Shown here piece after piece: positions 1 through 4,791 of a stretch of 10,735 nucleotides of DNA. The stretch comes from Minisyncoccota bacterium. GTDB lineage: Bacteria; Patescibacteriota; Minisyncoccia; Phycocordibacterales; SBAW01. The position numbers and the translations under genes are program-made. Each line of letters begins with the position of its first letter. Position 1 is the stretch's first letter. Below the pieces are notes generated by a model, which worked only from the letters and a program-made list of their open reading frames with translations, searched no databases and was not told the origin of the DNA. The stretch is taken from contig JAGVKC010000027.1 in the NCBI GenBank assembly GCA_020050775.1, forward strand, positions 1-10,735, read 5' to 3'.

Positions 1-324
1 AAATTTGGCCGAACAGCAAGCGAGCGCCGCTCGTTCCTTAAGTCGCTTGCCCGCAACTTGGTATTGAAGGGACGCATCCAGACTACCGAAGCTCGCGCAA
101 AGGAAATCCGCCCGCTTGTTGAAAAAATGGTCACTAAGGGCAAAAACCCAACGCTCGCTAACCGCCGCGCACTCATTTCGTCCCTTGGTTCCGAAGCAGT
201 AACCCGCAAGCTCATCAAGACTGCGGAAAATTACAAGGAGCGCTCGGGTGGATATATCCGCATCGTAAAGATGGGTCCCCGCAAAGGCGACGCAGCAAAA
301 ATGGCCCTTATCGAATTTGTATAA
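1..324 (+). CDS. rplQ: 50S ribosomal protein L17 (5'-truncated by window)
   Basis: Large-subunit ribosomal protein L17, which lies near the exit of the peptide tunnel. The reading frame is open from base 1, and the first visible residues KFGRTASERR match the family's N-terminal KFGR segment, so only about 8 residues are missing upstream. LVLKGRIQTTEARAKEIRPLVEKMVT is split here as LVLKGRIQTTEARAK followed by EIRPLVEKMVT and is the hallmark central segment. The C-terminal end, GPRKGDAAKMALIEFV, is also typical (R-x-GD-x-A-x-M-A-x-IE). 107 residues are visible. The TTG at 58 would give a shorter product, but it is internal to the conserved domain and is not the real start. rplM follows 25 bases later, consistent with the tail of an rpoA-rplQ-type ribosomal operon. 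Confidence 0.97.
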   Translation, partial: KFGRTASERRSFLKSLARNLVLKGRIQTTEARAKEIRPLVEKMVTKGKNPTLANRRALISSLGSEAVTRKLIKTAENYKERSGGYIRIVKMGPRKGDAAKMALIEFV

Positions 325-349
325 ACCCGCAAGTATTAAAGAGAATTGT

Positions 350-691
350 ATGATTACCATCGACGCAACAGACAAAACACTTGGACGAGTCGCATCTGCG
401 GCAGCTAATGTTCTTTTGGGTAAGAACAAAGTCACGTTCATCAAGCACCAAGTACACAGCGAAGGCGTTACCATCACGAACGTTTCGAAGATCCGCATTT
501 CTGGCAACAAAGAACGCGACAAGCAATACATCCGCTACTCTGGCTACCCAGGCGGGCAGAAGAAGGAAAGCTATGCTATGTTGACCGCACGCCGCGGACA
601 CAAAGAAGTTCTCCGCCGCGCAATTTTGGGCATGCTCCCGAAGAACAAGCTTCAGGTGCAGCGCATCAAACTTCTGACCATCAAAGACTAA
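350..691 (+). CDS. rplM: 50S ribosomal protein L13
   Basis: Large-subunit protein L13, 113 residues. Family landmarks: ID-A-x-x-KTLGR-x-AS (residues 4-17), the GK-x-K segment near residue 25, ISGNKERDK (about 50-58), the YSGYPGG turn (about 63-69) and GMLPKNKLQ (about 97-105). It is shorter than the roughly 142-residue E. coli protein because it lacks about 14 N-terminal residues and has an abbreviated C-terminus; compact L13 is what I would expect in CPR bacteria. The ATG at 350 is chosen because ITIDATDKTLGR follows directly and an AAAGAG purine stretch lies 7-12 bases upstream. The in-frame TTG at 317 would overlap rplQ and add an unrelated leader. It ends 1 base before rpsI starts, so the two are probably translationally coupled. 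Confidence 0.96.
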   Translation: MITIDATDKTLGRVASAAANVLLGKNKVTFIKHQVHSEGVTITNVSKIRISGNKERDKQYIRYSGYPGGQKKESYAMLTARRGHKEVLRRAILGMLPKNKLQVQRIKLLTIKD

Positions 692-692
692 T

Positions 693-1100
693 ATGGCTAC
701 CAAGAAAGAAGATATGTATATAGAGACAGTTGGCCGCCGCAAGACGGCTATTGCCCGTGTACGTCTTACCCCAAGCACTCGCACGGTAGTTACCATCAAC
801 GAAAAGGATGTTAACGACTACTTTCCGACAGCACAGCTTCGCATGACCGCGCTTGAAGCTTTTCTTAAAGTAACTCTCCCAACACAGTTTGCAGTTACCG
901 TACGCGTCTCTGGAGGCGGTATTGCAGGCCAGGCAACCTCAGTTCGCCATGCAATTTCTCGCGCACTCATTGAGCACGACATTAGCCTGCGCGGTGCACT
1001 CAAGAAAGAAGGGTTCCTCAAACGCGATCCTCGCGCGAAAGAACGCCGCAAGGCAGGCTTCGTCAAAGCCCGCAAGCGCAAGCAGTGGTCGAAGCGCTAG
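693..1100 (+). CDS. rpsI: 30S ribosomal protein S9
   Basis: Small-subunit protein S9, 135 residues, close to the usual 130. Landmarks: ETVGRRKTAIARV (residues 11-23), the V-x-VSGGGIAGQA core, the AISRAL segment, and the basic tail RKAGFVKARKRKQWSKR. Its final Lys-Arg is the universally conserved end that reaches the P-site tRNA. The start at 693 lies one base after the rplM stop and has no clear Shine-Dalgarno, so coupling is likely. An alternative ATG at 714 (MYIETVGRRK) sits behind the purine run AGAAAGAAGA and would remove only seven poorly conserved residues; it cannot be excluded. Last gene of the ribosomal cluster. Confidence 0.97.
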   Translation: MATKKEDMYIETVGRRKTAIARVRLTPSTRTVVTINEKDVNDYFPTAQLRMTALEAFLKVTLPTQFAVTVRVSGGGIAGQATSVRHAISRALIEHDISLRGALKKEGFLKRDPRAKERRKAGFVKARKRKQWSKR

Positions 1101-1224
1101 TAAAAGCAAACTGCTTTGCTTTTACGCGACACTTCGACGGCCGCAGCCATATATTCCGTTTCGGAATATAGGCGAGGCGGGGTCGCGAGCATTCGTGAAC
1201 GTAGGTGAACGAATGACTTGTGAC
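1101..1224 (+). ncRNA. Structured RNA element behind rpsI (copy 1 of 2)
   Basis: This element begins with the first base after the rpsI stop codon. Three helices can be read directly. Helix 1: bases 1101-1110 pair perfectly with 1115-1124 around the loop CTGC. Helix 2: a long hairpin made of GCC (1140-1142) with GGC (1176-1178), an internal loop, GCC (1146-1148) with GGC (1171-1173), and TATATTCCG (1150-1158) with CGGAATATA (1162-1170). An unpaired core GGGGTCGCG follows at 1179-1187. Helix 3: CATTCGT (1190-1196) with ACGAATG (1209-1215), then four bases and GTGAC (1220-1224). The same plan, spacing and core recur behind dnaJ at 7762-7886, with compensatory base changes in helices 1 and 2. 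I do not recognise the family. It could be a 3'-UTR stability, processing or regulatory element, or a dispersed repeat. Confidence 0.6.
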
Positions 1225-1248
1225 GGAAGCGCTAATCACACCCCTCAA

Positions 1249-1277
1249 TTGACTAACTAGCCCGAAAGGGCTAGTTT
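1249..1277 (+). promoter_or_regulatory. Weak possible promoter for the RNA at 1284-1640
   Basis: TTGACT (1249-1254) is separated by exactly 17 bases from TAGTTT (1272-1277), which would place a transcript start near 1284. The -10 hexamer matches consensus poorly and overlaps the terminator hairpin of the preceding unit, so this is only a possibility. A TATATT at 1278-1283 is a better -10 match but has no -35 at a suitable distance. Confidence 0.22.
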
Positions 1278-1280
1278 TAT
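1255..1280 (+). terminator. Intrinsic terminator behind rpsI and RNA element 1
   Basis: AACTAGCCC (1255-1263) pairs perfectly with GGGCTAGTT (1268-1276) around a GAAA tetraloop, giving a 9-base-pair stem followed by TTAT. The U-tract is short, so termination may be partial. It plausibly ends the rplQ-rplM-rpsI transcript together with the structured element. Confidence 0.75.
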
Positions 1281-1283
1281 ATT

Positions 1284-1640
1284 GGATTGGTACCTGTGTT
1301 TTCAGGATGAGAGGCCTCAAGATAAAGAGGACTTCAAGGAATCCGAGGTGCGCACTTCGGTATCTCACAAAGATGTGGTTCGGAATAACCCCTCTTTCCG
1401 CTTAACAGCGGCTAAGATTGATTTTCGCAAGAAGATCCCTCAACCGAAAGGACAAGAGGAGGAGGCTAATACCGGATAAGTTTTGTCATGGCAAACTTGG
1501 CAGAAGAAAGATTTATCGCCATTTCCACCGATCCCGCGAATTTCGGTCCTTGTAGTGCTCGAGCAAGGCAAGGTCCAAGAGGTGCCTGGGTTACATAAAC
1601 CTTCCGGCTCCTAATCAGCCCCAGACTTCGGTCTGGGGCT
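1284..1640 (+). ncRNA. Unidentified probable structured RNA gene
   Basis: About 330 bases lie between two terminators with no convincing protein gene. The segment ends in a textbook terminator. Its ends can pair: GATTGG (1285-1290) with CTAATC (1611-1616), six pairs including one G-U, immediately before the terminator hairpin, as expected for a discrete folded RNA. Internal hairpins include GAGGTGC with GTATCTC (1346-1366), CCTTG with CAAGG (about 1549-1568) and AGGCA with TGCCT (about 1566-1588). Several words resemble the 5' domain of 16S rRNA, in the same order: CAGGATGA (1303), GGAATAACCCC (1382), GGCTAATACCGGATAAG (1464) and AAAGATTTATCGCC (1507). A weaker likeness to RNase P RNA (GAGCAAGGC near 1561; CCGGCT near 1604) was also noted, but the diagnostic RNase P and tmRNA motifs are absent. 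Two short open frames (1282-1479, 1488-1598) show no recognisable protein. Confidence 0.4.
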
Positions 1641-1655
1641 TTATTTTTTCTTTGT
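1617..1655 (+). terminator. Strong intrinsic terminator (UUCG loop)
   Basis: AGCCCCAGAC (1617-1626) pairs perfectly with GTCTGGGGCT (1631-1640) around a TTCG tetraloop, followed by TTATTTTTTCTTT. The 10-base-pair GC-rich stem, stabilising loop and U-tract make this an unambiguous plus-strand terminator. It implies that something is transcribed from the plus strand across 1284-1616. Confidence 0.93.
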
Positions 1656-1728
1656 CTATATTGACCCGGCAGTGAGCTTTCGGTTTGCATGCGTATGCTC
1701 ACTAGGCATGTTCACTTCGTAACAAATA

Positions 1729-1750
1729 ATGGATGGATATATCAATCCAT
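1729..1750. repeat. Near-perfect palindrome, second copy of putative operator
   Basis: ATGGATGGATA followed by TATCAATCCAT forms a 22-base inverted repeat with one mismatched pair. It differs at one base from the perfect palindrome at 2211-2230. It lies 13 bases beyond the stop codon of the minus-strand regulator gene, so the regulator is bracketed by two copies. It is not followed by a U-tract on either strand and is AT-rich, so a terminator role is unlikely. A second binding site for the regulator, allowing DNA looping, or an end of a small cassette are the options. Confidence 0.7.
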
Positions 1751-1762
1751 TTACAATGAGCG

Positions 1763-2191
1763 TTATTTCTTTTTTGAGTACCCCTTGGGCCAAGGAAATA
1801 AAAGAAAATGCGCAGGATATTTCTTTTTAAGTCTGAACAGAGCACTTTGTGCGTAAAGGCGCTTGAATTCTCGAGCACTAAGTTCTTTCTCAAGCTCAGC
1901 TACAGCACTCTCAAAACCGGGAAGCTGGTCATCAAGCCAACGTTGCACCCGACCTATCGTGTCGCGACCCACTTTTAGTTCTTCTTCTATGCGACGTTGA
2001 GTTTCTCCGGCTATAAGCATTCTTGCAATGATGATACGTCGGCCAAGCATGATGCGTTCGCTTTCAGTCAAAAGATCTCGGAGAAAAAGCTTCATCGCTG
2101 CGCGGCCGCGCACCCCTCCAGCTGCGGTGTAAAGGATGTCTAGTACTTCTATTCGTTGTTTTTCAGGAAGGGTTTTAATTCTTACTTTCAT
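1763..2191 (-). CDS. TrpR/YerC-family DNA-binding regulator
   Basis: 142-residue protein with the TrpR-superfamily helix-turn-helix domain. The segment LTESERIMLGRRIIIARMLI (residues 41-60), followed by AGETQRRIEEELKVGRDTIG (61-80) and RVQRWL, matches the YerC/YecD-type pattern of a helical core followed by G-x-T-x-x-x-I-x-x-x-L-x-V-x-x-x-T-I-x-R-V-x-x-x-L. A C-terminal extension of about 55 residues (helical to about 115, then basic and aromatic, ending KGYSKKK) goes beyond the minimal domain and has no family I recognise. The ATG at 2191 is chosen because homology begins just after it and an extended -10 promoter ends six bases upstream, making a leaderless mRNA likely; the open frame upstream merely runs antisense through grpE. 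Divergent from grpE. A palindrome overlaps its own -35, which suggests autorepression. Ligand and regulon are unknown; it need not sense tryptophan. Confidence 0.85.
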   Translation of the reverse strand: MKVRIKTLPEKQRIEVLDILYTAAGGVRGRAAMKLFLRDLLTESERIMLGRRIIIARMLIAGETQRRIEEELKVGRDTIGRVQRWLDDQLPGFESAVAELEKELSAREFKRLYAQSALFRLKKKYPAHFLLFPWPKGYSKKK

Positions 2192-2197
2192 GTACCT

Positions 2198-2226
2198 ATG
2201 GTAGCAATCATGGATTGATATATCAA
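2198..2226 (-). promoter_or_regulatory. Promoter of the TrpR/YerC-like regulator
   Basis: On the minus strand TTGATA (2226-2221) is followed after 17 bases by TACCAT (2203-2198), preceded by TGC, an extended -10. The start codon at 2191 is six bases after the -10, so transcription should begin at or next to the ATG (leaderless). The -35 hexamer lies inside the perfect palindrome 2211-2230, so a protein bound there would block polymerase. Confidence 0.65.
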
Positions 2227-2230
2227 TCCA
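2211..2230. promoter_or_regulatory. Perfect 20-base palindrome, putative operator
   Basis: The half-site TGGATTGATA is followed by its exact reverse complement TATCAATCCA. The palindrome overlaps the -35 of the divergent regulator and ends six bases before the -35 of grpE. Only one other near-identical site was noticed in the window (1729-1750). The position suggests an operator of the neighbouring TrpR/YerC-like protein. It does not resemble the classical CIRCE element (TTAGCACTC, 9 bases, GAGTGCTAA) or the CTAG-containing Trp operator. Confidence 0.7.
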
Positions 2231-2236
2231 AAGTAT

Positions 2237-2264
2237 TTGACATTCTTTCCAGCACGAATACAAT
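2237..2264 (+). promoter_or_regulatory. Promoter of grpE-dnaK
   Basis: TTGACA (2237-2242) and TACAAT (2259-2264) are separated by 16 bases, close to the housekeeping sigma consensus. The grpE ATG at 2274 is nine bases beyond the -10, so the 5' leader would be only a few bases, and no Shine-Dalgarno is present. Confidence 0.75.
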
Positions 2265-2273
2265 ATCCCTACC

Positions 2274-2834
2274 ATGCACGATACAGAGGAAGAGTTCGTG
2301 CCAGAAGAGGAAGCTGCGTCCTCGTCCGACGAGGAACCCGAGGACAGCACCCCTGGAGCACTCAAGAAACTCCGCGAGAAGCTTAAAAAAGCAGTCGAGG
2401 AGAAGCAGGAGTACCTAGAAGGGTGGCAGCGCTCTCGGGCCGATTTTGCCAATTTTAAGCGTGAAGAAGCCGCTCTTTTGGAAGATAAGGAGAACCGTTT
2501 GCGCGCGGATATGGCAGAAGCCATCATCCCAGCACTAGATTCCTTTGAAATGGCATTCCGCACAAAGTGGTACGAAACGGCTTCACCTGAATGGAAAGGA
2601 GGGGTCATGAGTGTATACCGAGAGTTAGTCCGTTCTCTGGAGCGCTTCAAGATTAAGCTCTACACGCCGCTTGGAGAGAAGTTTGACCCTTCTAAACACG
2701 AAGCAGTCCGCGAAGTTCCAGTAGAAAAGGCAGAAGAAGATCACACCGTTGTGTCAGTTGAACGTTCCGGATACGCAGTAGGCGAAAGGGTTATACGTCC
2801 GGCACAAGTTTCGATAGGCAGCTACAACAAATAA
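2274..2834 (+). CDS. grpE: Nucleotide exchange factor GrpE
   Basis: GrpE, the homodimeric exchange factor that releases ADP from DnaK and so drives substrate release. 186 residues, the usual size. An acidic disordered N-terminus (residues 2-27, rich in Glu, Asp and Ser) leads into a long coiled-coil helix (about 28-80; KKLREKLKKAVEEKQEYLEG), then the four-helix bundle part with the YLEGWQRSRADFANFKR region (47-63). The C-terminal beta domain carries the family signature FDPSKHEAVREVPV (137-150) and G-Y-x-x-G-E-R-V-I-R-P-A-x-V (166-179). First gene of a grpE-dnaK unit, 26 bases before dnaK. The start is set by the promoter just upstream; initiation is probably leaderless. Confidence 0.97.
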   Translation: MHDTEEEFVPEEEAASSSDEEPEDSTPGALKKLREKLKKAVEEKQEYLEGWQRSRADFANFKREEAALLEDKENRLRADMAEAIIPALDSFEMAFRTKWYETASPEWKGGVMSVYRELVRSLERFKIKLYTPLGEKFDPSKHEAVREVPVEKAEEDHTVVSVERSGYAVGERVIRPAQVSIGSYNK

Positions 2835-2860
2835 GTTACTGGTTAATACAAAAAAATTAT

Positions 2861-4735
2861 ATGGGAAAAATACTTGGTATAGACTTGGGCACAACAAACT
2901 CTGCAATGGCTATTGTGCAGGGCGGAGAACCGCGCGTGCTTGAAACGTCGGAAGGTGCTCGCACGATGCCTTCGGTTGTTGCGACCTCTAAAACAGGCGA
3001 ACGCCTTGTAGGCCTCATTGCGCGCCGTCAAGGTGTAACCAACCCTAAAAATACGGTCTATCAGATAAAGCGTTTTATAGGCCACTCATTCGACGAAGCG
3101 AATGTCCAGAAAGACAAGTCGTCTGTTCCATTTGAAATACGAAAAACTCAAAACGGCGGCATAGAAGTACAAATGGGCGATGCGTGGTTCCGCCCAGAAG
3201 AAGTCTCCGCAATGATTCTTCAAAAACTAAAAGCAGATGCGGAGAAGCGCCTGGGCGAACCTATTACCGAAGCAGTTATCACAGTGCCGGCTTACTTTAA
3301 TGACGCCCAGCGCGCCGCTACCCGCGACGCAGGCAAAATCGCAGGCCTTGATGTAAAGCGCATTATCAACGAACCCACTGCAGCAGCTCTGGCGTACGGC
3401 TTCGATAAGAAGAAGGATGAGAAAGTAGTGGTCTTCGACTTCGGAGGCGGAACCTTTGACATTTCTGTACTTGAAGTCGGTGCAGACGTTATTGAAGTTA
3501 AATCGACCGACGGTGACGCACACCTTGGCGGCAAAGACCTCGACCAGAAGATCATGGACTACCTTGCAACTGAATTCCAAAAGGAATCTGGTATAGACGT
3601 CCGCAATGACCCTCTTGCGCGCCAGCGTCTCGACGAAGGTGCAGAGAAGGCAAAGATAGAGCTTTCTACCGCAACAGAAACCGAAGTAAACATCCCATTC
3701 ATTACCTCAGATGCTTCTGGTCCACGGCACCTTCTTATTAAGCTCACACGTGCAAAGCTTGAAGAACTTGCGTCAGAGTTTGTGGAACGTGCTATCGCTA
3801 TCACTAAACGCGCGATGGAAGCTTCGCCGTTTAAGATTGGCGACATCAACGAAGTCATTCTCGTAGGCGGCCAGACCCGCATGCCCGCGCTCCAAGGCGC
3901 CGTAGAGAAATTCTTTAACAAAAAGCCTAATATGTCGGTTAACCCTGACGAAGTGGTTGCCATAGGCGCAGCTATCCAGGGAGGCATTCTTGGCGGGGAA
4001 GTGCGCGACGTACTGCTTCTGGATGTTATTCCGCTCTCGCTTGGTATTGAAACCATGGGTGGCGTTGCAACGAAACTCATTGAGCGCAACACAACTATTC
4101 CAACTAGCCGCTCGCAAGTGTTTTCTACCGCGGCAGACAACCAGACGTCTGTGGAAATTCACATTACTCAAGGCGAACGCGCGATGGCGTCTGACAACAA
4201 ATCGCTCGGCCGCTTTGTGCTTGATGGCATTCCGCCAGCACCGCGCGGACTTCCGCAGGTTGAAGTTACATTCGACGTCGATGCAAACGGCATTCTCTCA
4301 GTAAAAGCAAAAGATAAAGCAACTAATAAAGAGCAAAGTATCCGCATTGAAGCCTCTTCCGGGCTCGCGGAGGCAGACATTGAGCGTATGCGCAAAGATG
4401 CCGAAGCGAATGCGGACTCTGACAAGAAGAAAGTAGAACTCGCAGAAGCGCGCAATGTAGCAGAACAAGCGGTCTATACTTCGCGCAAGGCGCTTACAGA
4501 CAACAAAGGCAAACTGCCAATAGAACTTGAAACCGCCATCAACACAAAAATTACTGACCTTGAAGCAAAGAAAGGGAGCGAAGATGCGGCAGCAATAAAA
4601 GCTGCTGCAGAAGATCTCTCACGCGAACTCTCAAAAGCATACGAGGCTATACAGAAAGCCGCTCCTCAAACACCGCCGCAAGAACCAGGTACACAAAGCG
4701 CTCCAGAAGAACCAAAAGAGCCTGAACAGAAATAA
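2861..4735 (+). CDS. dnaK: Molecular chaperone DnaK (Hsp70)
   Basis: Hsp70 ATP-dependent chaperone, 624 residues. Nucleotide-binding domain about 1-380: phosphate-1 GIDLGTTNS (6-14), catalytic Lys70 in YQIKRFIG, VPAYFNDAQRAATRDAG (142-158), INEPTAAALAYG (169-180), phosphate-2 FDFGGGTFD with Thr198, and the adenosine motif ILVGGQTRMP. The hydrophobic interdomain linker DVLLLDVIPLSLGIETMGG leads to the substrate-binding beta domain (NTTIPT, QGER, NKSLGRFVLDGI). A helical lid follows, then a Pro/Glu/Lys-rich tail ending EEPKEPEQK, which differs from the E. coli EEVD-like end. All motifs are intact. No clear Shine-Dalgarno precedes the ATG; the upstream sequence is A-rich. Co-transcribed with grpE; a terminator follows directly. 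Confidence 0.98.
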   Translation: MGKILGIDLGTTNSAMAIVQGGEPRVLETSEGARTMPSVVATSKTGERLVGLIARRQGVTNPKNTVYQIKRFIGHSFDEANVQKDKSSVPFEIRKTQNGGIEVQMGDAWFRPEEVSAMILQKLKADAEKRLGEPITEAVITVPAYFNDAQRAATRDAGKIAGLDVKRIINEPTAAALAYGFDKKKDEKVVVFDFGGGTFDISVLEVGADVIEVKSTDGDAHLGGKDLDQKIMDYLATEFQKESGIDVRNDPLARQRLDEGAEKAKIELSTATETEVNIPFITSDASGPRHLLIKLTRAKLEELASEFVERAIAITKRAMEASPFKIGDINEVILVGGQTRMPALQGAVEKFFNKKPNMSVNPDEVVAIGAAIQGGILGGEVRDVLLLDVIPLSLGIETMGGVATKLIERNTTIPTSRSQVFSTAADNQTSVEIHITQGERAMASDNKSLGRFVLDGIPPAPRGLPQVEVTFDVDANGILSVKAKDKATNKEQSIRIEASSGLAEADIERMRKDAEANADSDKKKVELAEARNVAEQAVYTSRKALTDNKGKLPIELETAINTKITDLEAKKGSEDAAAIKAAAEDLSRELSKAYEAIQKAAPQTPPQEPGTQSAPEEPKEPEQK

Positions 4736-4737
4736 CA

Positions 4738-4769
4738 CACAACCCCGCCGAAAAGCGGGTGTTTTGTTT
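4738..4769 (+). terminator. Terminator behind dnaK
   Basis: CCCGC (4744-4748) pairs with GCGGG (4755-4759) around CGAAAA, and the stem can be extended with a bulged C. It is followed by TGTTTTGTTT. The short GC stem and T-rich tail fit an intrinsic terminator of modest strength, so some read-through into the ABC transporter gene is possible. Confidence 0.7.
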
Positions 4770-4771
4770 AA

Positions 4772-4780
4772 TGATAAAGT
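4772..4780 (+). promoter_or_regulatory. Possible extended -10 before the ABC exporter gene
   Basis: TGATAAAGT contains TG one base ahead of TAAAGT, a 4-of-6 match to the -10 consensus, with no recognisable -35. The ATG at 4792 is 11 bases downstream, a layout similar to the other genes here. Weak evidence. Confidence 0.25.
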
Positions 4781-4791
4781 AGTAAAGATAT

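Noticed and set aside
308..799. 163-residue minus-strand frame opposite rplM/rpsI and many similar antisense frames (for example 3559-4140 and 9178-9588)
   Set aside because: Antisense shadows of well-supported conserved genes, with low-complexity Ser/Arg-rich translations and no domains.
1282..1479. 65-residue open frame starting with TTG
   Set aside because: No recognisable domain, no ribosome binding site, Cys/Trp-containing start and poor match to the codon habits of the neighbours; it overlaps the hairpins and rRNA-like words of the probable RNA.
1488..1598. 36-residue ATG open frame (MANLAEERFIAISTDPANFG...)
   Set aside because: The purine-rich GAGGAGGAGG is more than 20 bases upstream, too far to serve it; no family recognised and it lies inside a probable structured RNA.
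1284..1640. Assignment of the plus-strand RNA as RNase P RNA or tmRNA
   Set aside because: No GAGGAAAGTCC, ACAGAAA or GGTAAAC-type conserved segments in RNase P order, and no tRNA-like 3' end with GGTTCGA for tmRNA; only short resemblances.
1670..1702. Inverted repeat AGTGAGC ... GCTCACT near 1670-1702
   Set aside because: A 7-base-pair stem with a 19-base loop and no U-tract or adjacent gene; too weak to call a terminator or operator.
2205..2270. CIRCE element or tryptophan operator upstream of grpE
   Set aside because: The palindrome TGGATTGATA/TATCAATCCA has neither the TTAGCACTC/GAGTGCTAA arms of CIRCE nor a CTAG core like the E. coli Trp operator.
1763..2650. 295-residue minus-strand frame extending the regulator upstream
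   Set aside because: The first 153 residues run antisense through grpE and across the divergent promoter region; homology begins at the ATG at 2191.
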